Source of the DNA: an uncultured Actinomyces sp.
GTDB lineage: Bacteria > Actinomycetota > Actinomycetes > Actinomycetales > Actinomycetaceae
Assembly: GCA_902773415.1 (NCBI GenBank)
Contig: CACYEE010000029.1
Span: 1-29,180, forward strand
DNA length: 29,180 bases
Direction of reading: 5' to 3'
Made by a program: the position numbers and the translations under genes. Position 1 is the first letter of the stretch, and the number at the start of each line of letters is the position of its first letter. This document shows, piece after piece, positions 10,396 through 18,197 of the stretch. The notes below the pieces were generated by a model. The model did not search any database. It was not told where the DNA came from and saw nothing but the letters and a program-made list of their open reading frames with translations.

Positions 10396-13300
10396 CTACT
10401 GCCCCTCGATTTCCTGCTGGGCGGCAACCGCCTGCTCCAACTGGCGCCGGAGATCCGCCTGAGCCCTCCCGTAAGCCTCCCAATCGCCGCTCTTCATCGC
10501 AGCCTCCGAATCCTCCATCGCCTTCTTCGCATCCGACAGGGCCTGGCCCAGACGTTCCCGAGGCGTACCGGACGCAGGCTCATCGGCCTCCCCGTCCACC
10601 GGCTCCGCCTCCCCCGCCGGCTCGTCGCCACCCTCCTCGGAAGGCTCGACAGCCGGAGCTTCCTTGTCGGCCTGATCCTCCGCGTCGCCCGCCGTCGCCC
10701 CCGAATCGCCGCCAAAAGTCTGGTTGAGCGACTCCTCAAGAGTTCCGGCGAAGCCGATCTGCTTCGACTCGCCGAAAGCCGTCAACACGTACTGGAGCAT
10801 CGGGTAGGAAGTGCCCGTCGACGCCTCGACATACACCGGCTGCACATACAGGAGGCCGCCGCCGACCGGCAAGGTGAGAAGATTGCCCATCGTCACCTTC
10901 GTACCGCCCTGGCGCAACAGGTTGAGCTGCTGGGACACCGTCGAATTCGACAGGAAATTGTTCTGCGCCTGGCCCGGACCGGGCACCGTAAGATCTCGCG
11001 GCAATTCGAGCAGACGCAGCTTGCCGTACCCCTCGCGCACCTTGCCCGCTTCCGCGCCCGCGTTGGAATCTACGGCAAGGAAACCGGTCATGATGTTCCG
11101 CTTCGTCGTGCCGCCCGGAACGAAACCGGTGGAAAGGGAAAACTCGGCACTCTCCTGGCCGGGCATCTGAAGGGTCAGATAGTAGGGCGGCTGAAGCGAA
11201 GAATCCCCCTCCGAGTTCGTCGGATCGGTCGGAACGTTCCAGAAATCGCCGCCCGAGTAGAAGGACTCCGCGTCGGTCACATGGTAGCGGGCAAGCAGGG
11301 AACGCTGGACCTTGAAGAGGTCCTGCGGGTAGCGCACGTGGCTCATGAGGTCGCCGCTCATGTCGGACACGTCGGTGACGATGCCCGGGAAAATCTTGTC
11401 CCACGCCTTGAGGATCGGGTCCGAATCGTCCCAGCGGTAGAGCGAGACCGAACCGTCGTAGGCGTCGACCACGGCCTTCACGGAATTGCGGATGTAGTTG
11501 ATTTCCTGCTGGCCGTACATCGTGATTCCGCGGTTGAGGGAATCCTCGGTCGCCTCGGTCAGGGAGGCGCGCGCCGAATACGGGTAGCTGTTCGACGTCG
11601 TATAGCCGTCGAGAATCCACACGAGGCGCTTCGGGGTTTCCGGGTCGCCGTCCATATCGACGACGGCCGGGTAGACCTCCGAGTCGAGGGTGAGATAGGG
11701 GGCGACCTTCTTCACGCGCGTAGCCGGGTCGCGGTCAAAGAGGATCTGGGACTTCGACGTGACGCGCTCGGAGAAGAACATGTCGGTCGAACGGAACTTG
11801 ATGGCGAACATGAGCTTTTCCCACATGTTTCCGACCGAAGGCCCGCCGTTTCCGGCATAGGTCGTATACACCTGCCCGGAGGAGGTTTCGTCGTCAGGAT
11901 AGTCGAGCTCCCACGCCTTCGACCCTTCGGGCGCGCCGACAATCGAGTATTCCGGCGAGTTTTCGCCGAAGTAGACGCGCGGTTCGTAGTCGCCGAGTTC
12001 GCCGGTGGAGGGGATGCCCTGCTGGAAGAACTTGGGGATGCCGCGCCCGACGGAGGTGTTGCCGTAGGCGGCGGCAATGCCGTAGCCGTGGGTATAGACG
12101 GTGTGGTCGTTGACCCAGGTACGCTGGGACGACGACAGGCCGTCGAGATTCAGTTCGCGCACGGCAATGACGGTATCGCGCTCCACGCCGTCGATGTCGT
12201 AGCGATCGACGTTGAGCTGGTCCTTGAACTTGTAGTACTGCTTGTTCTGCTGGAGCTGGTTGAAGGTCGGGGAAACGATGTGCGGGTCGAGCACGCGGAT
12301 CTGCGCCGTCGTTTCGGCATCCTCGCGAAGCTGGCCGGCTTCCGCTTCCGTCTTGGCCGAATACTTCTTCTTTTCCACCTCGTCGAGTCCGTAGGCCTTG
12401 AGCGTGGCGTCGATGTTGCGCTGGATGTATTCGCTTTCCATTTCGACGGCGTTCGGGCGCACCTTGAACTGCTGGACGAGCGCCGGGTAGGCCCAGGCGA
12501 CGACGAGGGAGGAGACGAGGCCGACGACGAGGCCGGTGACGACGAGACGCCAGCAGCCCATGAGGGAAGCGGCGACGAAGAGGACGGCGATGAGGAGGGC
12601 GACGATGGCGAGGATCGTGCGGCCGGGAAGGTCGGCGTTGATGTTCGTGTAGGTGGCGCCGGAAAACTTCGCGTTGTTGTCAAGAAGCATGTCGTAGCGC
12701 GAGAGCCAGTAGGTTGCCGCCGCGGCGAGGGCGGCCCCGGCCCCGAGGATCCCGAAATGGACGCGAGCGCGGGCGCCGACGCGGATTCCCTGTGCCGTGG
12801 CGGCGACCTGCCCGTAAAGGTAGTGCCCGATGACGGCGGCGACTGCGGCAATGACGAGAAGCAGGACGACGAGGGAGAGGATCGAGTGGGCGAGCGGCAG
12901 GCTGAACACGTAGAAGGAGACGTCGTTGGAGAACTGGGCGTCCTTCTGGCCGAAGGAGGTCCGGTAGAGCCACGTGACGTAGGTGCGCCATTCCTGGGCG
13001 AGCGGCGCGCCGAAAAACACGCCCGCCGCAAGGGGAACGACCAGGCGCGTCAGCCAGCGTCGGCTTTCGGCCGCAGCCCGAAGCGACTGCGCCGAGGCGT
13101 CGTCGCCCCACGCTCCGCCACGCCCGCGCGCAATCCACATCGTCACGAGAATCGTCAGCGCGACGAGAACCGTCCCGATCGCGCCGAGGGCGATTGCCCA
13201 GCCCCACTGCGTCCAGAACACCCGGGAGGCGTCAAGCTGGTCGAACCACTTCGCTTCGGTCCAGATCTTCGACACGATGGAAAGGAGGACAACCAGGACC

Positions 13301-13455
13301 AGAAGGACGGACAGCGTCGGGAAGAATACCGACCCGGAAGCGGGCGTTCCCTCGGCGCCTCGCGGCCGCCTGGGCATCGGGATGTTCGGAACGGACACCG
13401 GAAACCTCTTCTCGATAGGCGGATCCCCGTTCGGGGGACGGACGCGCGCCAGCAC
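10396..13455 (-). CDS. UPF0182 family large membrane protein (Rv3193c-like)
   Basis: A 1019-residue integral membrane protein of unknown function. The N-terminal ~330 residues carry about seven hydrophobic helices, for example FFPTLSVLLVLVVLLSIVS, WAIALGAIGTVLVALTILVTM, LVVPLAAGVFFGAPLA, HSILSLVVLLLVIAAVAAVIG and TILAIVALLIAVLFVAASLMG. A large extracytoplasmic domain follows, with family-like segments such as WVNDHTVYTHGYG, PRVYFGE and LYRWDDSDPILKAWDKIFPG. The last ~100 residues are an acidic low-complexity region and a terminal coiled segment. GTG at 13455 is preferred because GGAGG lies ten bases upstream. In M. tuberculosis the orthologue neighbours the ylbL-like gene; here a sortase-like gene lies between them. 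Confidence 0.9.
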   Translation of the reverse strand: MLARVRPPNGDPPIEKRFPVSVPNIPMPRRPRGAEGTPASGSVFFPTLSVLLVLVVLLSIVSKIWTEAKWFDQLDASRVFWTQWGWAIALGAIGTVLVALTILVTMWIARGRGGAWGDDASAQSLRAAAESRRWLTRLVVPLAAGVFFGAPLAQEWRTYVTWLYRTSFGQKDAQFSNDVSFYVFSLPLAHSILSLVVLLLVIAAVAAVIGHYLYGQVAATAQGIRVGARARVHFGILGAGAALAAAATYWLSRYDMLLDNNAKFSGATYTNINADLPGRTILAIVALLIAVLFVAASLMGCWRLVVTGLVVGLVSSLVVAWAYPALVQQFKVRPNAVEMESEYIQRNIDATLKAYGLDEVEKKKYSAKTEAEAGQLREDAETTAQIRVLDPHIVSPTFNQLQQNKQYYKFKDQLNVDRYDIDGVERDTVIAVRELNLDGLSSSQRTWVNDHTVYTHGYGIAAAYGNTSVGRGIPKFFQQGIPSTGELGDYEPRVYFGENSPEYSIVGAPEGSKAWELDYPDDETSSGQVYTTYAGNGGPSVGNMWEKLMFAIKFRSTDMFFSERVTSKSQILFDRDPATRVKKVAPYLTLDSEVYPAVVDMDGDPETPKRLVWILDGYTTSNSYPYSARASLTEATEDSLNRGITMYGQQEINYIRNSVKAVVDAYDGSVSLYRWDDSDPILKAWDKIFPGIVTDVSDMSGDLMSHVRYPQDLFKVQRSLLARYHVTDAESFYSGGDFWNVPTDPTNSEGDSSLQPPYYLTLQMPGQESAEFSLSTGFVPGGTTKRNIMTGFLAVDSNAGAEAGKVREGYGKLRLLELPRDLTVPGPGQAQNNFLSNSTVSQQLNLLRQGGTKVTMGNLLTLPVGGGLLYVQPVYVEASTGTSYPMLQYVLTAFGESKQIGFAGTLEESLNQTFGGDSGATAGDAEDQADKEAPAVEPSEEGGDEPAGEAEPVDGEADEPASGTPRERLGQALSDAKKAMEDSEAAMKSGDWEAYGRAQADLRRQLEQAVAAQQEIEGQ

Positions 13456-13575
13456 GGGGCGCGCACCTCCAAACCTACTGGAAACCGAAGGCGGCCGATG
13501 GGTCCCGGCCCGGATTTCGGCTAAGCGCTGAGAAAACCCCTGCGTCAGCGATGGGCCGTCCCGCCTCGCTCCGGC

Positions 13576-13604
13576 GTATCAAAGGGGTCTGACCCCATTG
13601 ATAC
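13576..13604. repeat. 29-bp dyad element, copy 2
   Basis: Starts GTATCAAAGGGGTC and ends GACCCCATTGATAC, giving a nearly perfect 13-14 bp stem with a one-base centre. It is preceded by CGCTCCGGC and lies eight bases beyond the stop codon of the sortase-like gene. Confidence 0.9.
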
Positions 13605-13611
13605 GGATGGC

Positions 13612-14376
13612 TCAGGCGATGCGGGCCAGGGCGAGGACGCGGGAGTGGACCCCGTCGTCAAGGCAGGTCTGGAGGAAAGCGTCGGCAGGCATGTCCACCA
13701 CCTGATCGGAGGACCCCCCGGACACGATGGTGCGCATGTCCGACACCCGGTAGGACACGCCCTCGGCGACGACCGTCTCGCCAATCTGGATGTCGAGCCA
13801 GGCAGCGCCGCCAAGGTAGTCGTGCTGGGCATAGTAGGGAACGCCAAGCACCTCCGTGGCGGGCAGGAAGTTCGTGGCTCCGACGCACCCGTCGATCTCC
13901 GCCTGGCCGCCGGAGCAGTTGACGGACACGTACCAGTTGCCGTCGCCGTTCGACGCGGAAGACGCGGCCTCCGCGGCAGGCTCCGCCGGGGCGGGAGCGA
14001 CCGAAGGAGCAGGCTGCTCGGCAACGGGTTCGACAGCTTCGGCAGGCACGGCGGTTTCGACGGCAACCGGCTCCGCGGCGGCTTCGGCCGGCGAGGCGCC
14101 GGTTTCGGGAACGGCGGCCTGGACGGGAACGGAATCGGCTTCGGCGGGCGCGGCGGCAGTTTCGGAGGCGGCCCCGGCAACGGGAGAGGCGTTCTTGACG
14201 ACGGGGTAGACGGTGCTTGCGGAAGCGGAAGCCTGCGCGTCGGCACCGTCGCCATCGGCCAGGGCCCCGGACGCGACGAAGGAAATGCCGCCGAACGCAA
14301 GGCCGAAGGCAGCCGCCGCGCCAAACAGCGCGAGAGGGCGGCGCGAACCCCGCATCTTTTCCTGATATCCGTTCAT
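13612..14376 (-). CDS. Secreted or membrane-tethered protein with C-terminal sortase-like domain
   Basis: A 254-residue protein. It has a short cytoplasmic start (MNGYQEKMRGSRR), a hydrophobic export or anchor segment at ~15-38, and an Ala/Pro/Glu/Val-rich spacer to ~155. A ~100-residue C-terminal domain resembles sortase: H185 (AQHDYLGG), then L-D-I-Q-I-G-E and S-Y-R-V, then LQTC with C238 and R246 eight residues later. The His-Cys-Arg order and the spacings (53 and 8) fit a sortase active site, though the domain is short and part of the barrel is not obvious. ATG at 14376 has GGAGG and GAGGAA upstream; the longer frame to 14493 lacks a site. If active, it could anchor or polymerise LPxTG-type proteins; linking it to the giant adhesin is inference. 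It sits inside a block where M. tuberculosis has no such gene. Confidence 0.6.
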   Translation of the reverse strand: MNGYQEKMRGSRRPLALFGAAAAFGLAFGGISFVASGALADGDGADAQASASASTVYPVVKNASPVAGAASETAAAPAEADSVPVQAAVPETGASPAEAAAEPVAVETAVPAEAVEPVAEQPAPSVAPAPAEPAAEAASSASNGDGNWYVSVNCSGGQAEIDGCVGATNFLPATEVLGVPYYAQHDYLGGAAWLDIQIGETVVAEGVSYRVSDMRTIVSGGSSDQVVDMPADAFLQTCLDDGVHSRVLALARIA

Positions 14377-14998
14377 TTCCTCAAACCTCCGCCAGCCTCT
14401 TGCCCGGCGGAACCCTGCGCTCCGCCGTTCCCTTCCAACGTCTTCACTATAACCTTCAACATGGACCCAAATCGAACGTGCAGGTAGAGGCATCCAATCA
14501 GGACTTTATACCTGCATGGTAGACCCAAAAGGTCCCATATCGCCGCCCTCACCTGAGGTTTTGAGGATCCCTCTCCACCGCTGACGCCCGCGCGACGCGA
14601 CGCCCAACATCCGGGTCAAATCTCGCCATCGTATCTTGACTTTAAGTTACAGACGCGCATTCGATTCCGGGATTCAAAATCGAACCCCATCCTCGCGGCG
14701 CGCTCCTTTGCGCAGGAGCGACGCCTCGAAGCGGCATGCTCCCGCAACGCCGGCGCCAGCCAAAACCGCACCGGACGGGGAAATCCCCGCCGCGCGCAAC
14801 CTCCGAGCAGACCATGCCGCAGCATGTCGCGCCATGCCCGCCATGCACATTGCCAACGCATGGCATCAACTTCCGTCAACATTGAATCCACATGCCGACG
14901 TGGCGACCCTCGCCACCCGCACGCACCCCCATGCGCCACCGACGCCGCCCCTCCCTCCGTCGCCACGACTTCCGGCCCGCAACGAGGCGCTACGGAAC

Positions 14999-15103
14999 CG
15001 AAAGTCCTAGGACTTTCGACCATTTCAACTATGCCCAACCTCACATAAATAGGACTTTCGCCAAGGAACGACACGACCCCGACACCCACGATTTAGGACT
15101 TTC
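14999..15103. promoter_or_regulatory. Iterated TAGGACTTTC sites with a perfect 20-bp palindrome
   Basis: CGAAAGTCCTAGGACTTTCG at 14999-15018 is a perfect palindrome. Its right half recurs in the same orientation at 15050-15060 (TAGGACTTTCG) and 15094-15103 (TAGGACTTTC). Half-site spacing is 42 and 44 bp, about four helical turns. A weaker relative, CAGGACTTTA, lies near 14500. The pattern resembles a multi-site operator. Confidence 0.6.
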
Positions 15104-15172
15104 ATCCCCCACCGAACCATTGTCGGACGCGCATCCCCGGCGCACACCCCGCCCGCCCTGCGGGAGCGGAGC

Positions 15173-15201
15173 GTATCAAAGGGGTCAGACACCTTTGATA
15201 C
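15173..15201. repeat. 29-bp dyad element, copy 3
   Basis: Starts GTATCAAAGGGGTC and ends CACCTTTGATAC. The flanks GCGGAGC on the left and GCCGGAGCG on the right extend the symmetry. It lies 65 bases beyond the stop codon of the ylbL-like gene. Confidence 0.88.
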
Positions 15202-15265
15202 GCCGGAGCGGCACGACCGGATGCGACACCCCACGGCGGCCGCGCCCTTGCGAGACAGCCCCGCG

Positions 15266-16402
15266 CTAGTCCGCCAACTCCCCCAATGCCGCCTCGCAGG
15301 TCCGCAACCCCCGCGTCGCTCCCCCGCCAATCGCCTCCACGGCCCGAACCGCCTCGTCGAAATCGGCCACCGCAAACACCTCCATCCCCTCGGGAACCGC
15401 GCCAACCACCTCGTCGCAGTTGCCGACCGGCGCAAGAAAGACGCCGATACCCCGGCCCGCCGCACCGCGCATCTTATGCCGGATGCCCCCGATGCGCCCC
15501 ACCGCGCCGGACAGCGAAATCGTCCCCGTGCCCGCAACCCTCGCATCGCCCGCAAGAGACCCCTCCGTCAACGCATCGTAGATGCCCAAAGCAAACATCA
15601 TTCCCGCACTCGACCCGCCAACATCCTCAAGCGCAAACCCCACCGAAGCATCCGACCTCACGTCGTCGATCCCCACGCCGATCCGCAAACGCGACCCCGG
15701 CAGCTCCACGCCCCCCTCCTCCTCGCGCGCCGCCGTCACGATCCGCGCCGACGCCGGCTGGCCGTCGCGCTCGAAAGCGACCTCGACAGCCGTCCCCGGC
15801 TCGGTACGGTCCAGCAGGCCCGTAAAACGCGAATACGACGAAGCCTCCACCGTTTCGCCCCCGGAAGCCAGCGACACCAGCACATCGCCCTCCGCAAGTT
15901 TCCCCTGCGCCGGAGACCCCTCAAGAACCGACTGCACCGTCAGCCTCATCGACACCTGCTCCCCCGCCCTCTCCAAGGCAAGAATCTCCGCCTCGGACTG
16001 CGAACTCTCCATCTGCCGCTCCGCATGTTCAAGCTGGGCCTCGCGAGTCATCTCCTTCGGATACAAGGCACGCACCGGAAGCGCCTGCCAGTTCGGATTC
16101 GCAAGCGCCCACGCCGCCACGCCCGCCGAAGTCCCCGAGGACGCATTGCCCAGCGAGGACACCGTCGTCATGTAAAAGGAGGATTCGGACGGAAAAGTAC
16201 GCACCCCCGACACCTCGATCATTTCCTCCCCCTGGTCCGCGCCCGTCACCTCGAGCACCACACCCGGCCCCTGCACGACAAAGGACGACGGCATGACCAG
16301 CGACAACGCAAGAACAGGAAGAAAAACCGCAAGCGACAGCGTCCGGCCGTCCAGACGCCCCGAAGCGCCGACGCCGGAAACGGGAAGACGACGGAAACAC
16401 AT
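15266..16402 (-). CDS. YlbL-type PDZ domain and Lon-like (S16) membrane peptidase
   Basis: A 378-residue protein with one N-terminal membrane segment (SLAVFLPVLALSLVMPSSF), a central PDZ domain (~150-235, with L-T-V-Q-S-V-L-E-G-S-P-A-Q-G-K-L-A-E-G-D) and a C-terminal Lon-type proteolytic domain. The Ser-Lys dyad is visible: S265 in GGSSAGMM and K310 in GRIGGIRHKM, 45 residues apart as in Lon. The catalytic domain probably faces outward, so it is likely a cell-envelope quality-control peptidase; its substrates are unknown. ATG at 16402 is chosen because the membrane segment follows directly. The open frame continues to 16657, but that part overlaps the divergent DUF2342 gene. The M. tuberculosis counterpart is Rv3194c. 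Confidence 0.88.
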   Translation of the reverse strand: MCFRRLPVSGVGASGRLDGRTLSLAVFLPVLALSLVMPSSFVVQGPGVVLEVTGADQGEEMIEVSGVRTFPSESSFYMTTVSSLGNASSGTSAGVAAWALANPNWQALPVRALYPKEMTREAQLEHAERQMESSQSEAEILALERAGEQVSMRLTVQSVLEGSPAQGKLAEGDVLVSLASGGETVEASSYSRFTGLLDRTEPGTAVEVAFERDGQPASARIVTAAREEEGGVELPGSRLRIGVGIDDVRSDASVGFALEDVGGSSAGMMFALGIYDALTEGSLAGDARVAGTGTISLSGAVGRIGGIRHKMRGAAGRGIGVFLAPVGNCDEVVGAVPEGMEVFAVADFDEAVRAVEAIGGGATRGLRTCEAALGELAD

Positions 16403-16508
16403 GCCGCCATTGTCGCCCGCGAAGCTCCAAACGTCCAGAGCGAACACGGATGCGCTCGCTTCCGGCGAAAGATAGGCTTGTACCTGAAAAACCCCCAAGG
16501 AGGAAGCG
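16403..16508. promoter_or_regulatory. Divergent promoter region between ylbL-like and DUF2342 genes
   Basis: A 106-bp gap must hold start signals for both divergent genes. AAGGAGG lies just before the ATG at 16509. TAGGCT near 16472 could be a -10 box for the rightward gene. No clear operator is seen. Confidence 0.4.
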
Positions 16509-17915
16509 ATGGGCGAGACGCACGGCGGCGAAGGCAGCTTCGAGGACATGCTCAAGGCGATGCTGGGCGAGGACGCCGCCCGCGAAATCATGGAGCAGAT
16601 GCGCACCGGCGGCCTGGACCCCTCCGAACAGCTCGACAAGCTCATGAACCCCGCCACCTACGGGCAGATGCTCGCCCAGATCCAGGCCATGCTCTCCTCG
16701 ACCGGCGAGGGCGCCGTCAACTGGAAGGTCGGAGAGCAGGTCGCGCGCGACGCCCTCTCGAAGAAGTCCGGCACCGCCGTGAGCGCCACCGTCGGCGAAC
16801 GTGTCCGCGCCACCCTGTCCGCCGCAAGCCTCTGGCTCGATCCCGTAACGGACATCGGCCCCTGCCAGGGACCGAACCAGGCATGGTCGCGCTTCGACTT
16901 CCTCGCCCGCTGCCAGCCGACCTTCCAGGCGCTCGCCGAACCCGTCGGCGCAAACGTCGCCCGCGCCTTCCGCACCGCGCTCGAAGCCCAGATGGACGCC
17001 ATTCCCGGCGACGTTTTCGCCAACCTCGGCGCCACGACAACCCGGATGATGGATTCCATGATTGCTTCCCTGCTCGGAATGCAATACGGCGCCGGCCTCG
17101 CCGAACTCGCCGAAATCAGCTTCGGCACCTCCGACTCGGGAATGCCGCTCGCCGACGGCCACACCGCGGCCCTCGTTCCCGCCAACATCGCCGCCTTCGC
17201 GGAAGGAATCGACGACGGGGCCGACGAGGTCGAGGTGTTCGTGGCCGTGCGCGAGCAGGCCGCGGCGCGCCTGTACTCGCAGGTTCCGTGGCTGCGCCCG
17301 CAGGTGCTCGACGCCGTGGCCGCCTACTCCGGCCAGATCCGCATCGACATGGAGGAAATCGAAAACCAGATCCGTTCGGCCGGCTTCGACTTGCAGAACA
17401 TGGCGGAAATCAATCTTGCCGAAGTATTCGAGTCCGAGCCGAACGAAACCCAAAAGGCGATGCTTGCCAAGCTCGAACACACGCTGTCGCTTGTCGAAGG
17501 CTGGGTGAACGTCGTCTCGCTCAACGCGGTCATCTCCCAGCTTCCGCACGCGGTGGCCCTCTCCGAGCTGTTCGCGCGGCGCAACGCAACGCAGTCCCCG
17601 GTCAATCGCGTCTTCGGCCCGCTCGTCGGACTCGAAATCGCGCCGCGACGCATGCGCGAAGCCGCAGCCTTCTGGAGAATGGCAACGGCGAAACTGACGG
17701 TTGCCGAACGCGACGCCCTCTGGAACCACCCCGACCTGCTGCCGACGCCCGAACAGCTGACGCATCCCGAAAACTTCTTCGAGACGCCCGAAAGCGACGC
17801 GGTGGCCGACGAACTCGACGCCTTCCTCGTGCAGCTGCTCGACGAGGCCGCCGCGCAGGGCGAGGGCGACGCGGAGAACGACGGGGGCACGGAGGGCGGC
17901 GGCCCGGCCCGCTAG
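16509..17915 (+). CDS. DUF2342 / zincin-like putative hydrolase (Rv3195-like)
   Basis: A 468-residue protein of the actinobacterial DUF2342 family, sometimes labelled zinc-dependent metalloprotease or putative F420-associated hydrolase. Family features seen are the Gly/Asp-rich N-terminus with short helices (FEDMLKAMLGEDAAREIMEQM), the central FVAVREQAAARLYSQVPWL, and LSLVEGWVNVVSLNAV followed by ELFARRNA near residues 325-360. I see no HExxH. In the VREQAAARLY segment, the position where I remember a His in relatives is Ala, so catalytic competence is uncertain. The C-terminus is an acidic, Gly-rich tail. The start has AAGGAGGA nine bases upstream. The gene diverges from ylbL, as its orthologue does in mycobacteria. 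Confidence 0.85.
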   Translation: MGETHGGEGSFEDMLKAMLGEDAAREIMEQMRTGGLDPSEQLDKLMNPATYGQMLAQIQAMLSSTGEGAVNWKVGEQVARDALSKKSGTAVSATVGERVRATLSAASLWLDPVTDIGPCQGPNQAWSRFDFLARCQPTFQALAEPVGANVARAFRTALEAQMDAIPGDVFANLGATTTRMMDSMIASLLGMQYGAGLAELAEISFGTSDSGMPLADGHTAALVPANIAAFAEGIDDGADEVEVFVAVREQAAARLYSQVPWLRPQVLDAVAAYSGQIRIDMEEIENQIRSAGFDLQNMAEINLAEVFESEPNETQKAMLAKLEHTLSLVEGWVNVVSLNAVISQLPHAVALSELFARRNATQSPVNRVFGPLVGLEIAPRRMREAAAFWRMATAKLTVAERDALWNHPDLLPTPEQLTHPENFFETPESDAVADELDAFLVQLLDEAAAQGEGDAENDGGTEGGGPAR

Positions 17916-18197
17916 CCGGGTTCTGCGTGGCGGGTTCCGCGCGGGGCCTCTCGCAGGGGCGCGCCCGCCGCCGGGTGCCGCGTTGGGGACAGGCCAGTGT
18001 CGCATCGGGGCCTGTCCCCAATACGAGGTGTCGCATCGAGGAGCGTTCCCCCGATGCGACATCCGACTCTCCCACCTGCGCAAACGGCCGGGGCGGGCAC
18101 CCTGCCCGAGACAGCCCCATCCACAGAACCATCCACAGCGCAATCCCGCCTGTGGACGAAAGTGCGGGACCGTGCCGCACACCGCTATTCTGGCGCC
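17916..18197. other. 282-bp gap with compound palindromes
   Basis: Lies between two rightward genes. It contains the repeat element at 17983-18061; nothing else coding is supported. The open frame extending upstream of 18198 reads through the palindromes and lacks a ribosome binding site. Confidence 0.6.
17983..18061. repeat. Compound interlocking palindrome (REP-like)
   Basis: TTGGGGACAGGCC (17983-17995) pairs with GGCCTGTCCCCAA (18009-18021). The loop contains TGTCGCATCG (17998-18007), which recurs directly at 18029-18038 and inverted as CGATGCGACA at 18052-18061. Two mutually exclusive sets of hairpins are therefore possible. Confidence 0.85.

Larger units (their letters stand above)
14377..15265. 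other. 889-bp noncoding gap upstream of the sortase-like gene
   Basis: I find no convincing gene here; the crossing ORFs are short and compositionally biased. It contains TATAGT on the minus strand at 14451-14446, a possible -10 box about 70 bases before the sortase-like start. Arms TGCAGGTA and TACCTGCA lie at 14480-14516, and a hairpin CGCTCCT/AGGAGCG at 14701-14720. The iterated GAAAGTCCTA sites at 14999-15103 and dyad copy 3 are also here. An unannotated small RNA is possible but cannot be shown. Confidence 0.55.

Noticed and set aside
10147..13524. Plus-strand open frame of 1125 codons opposite the UPF0182 gene
   Set aside because: The minus strand encodes a clear membrane protein of a known family; the plus frame has no domain and an Arg/His-rich composition typical of shadows.
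14660..14700. tRNA-like segment (TTCGATT...AATCGAA, resembling a T arm)
   Set aside because: No acceptor stem, anticodon arm or D arm could be drawn around it on either strand.
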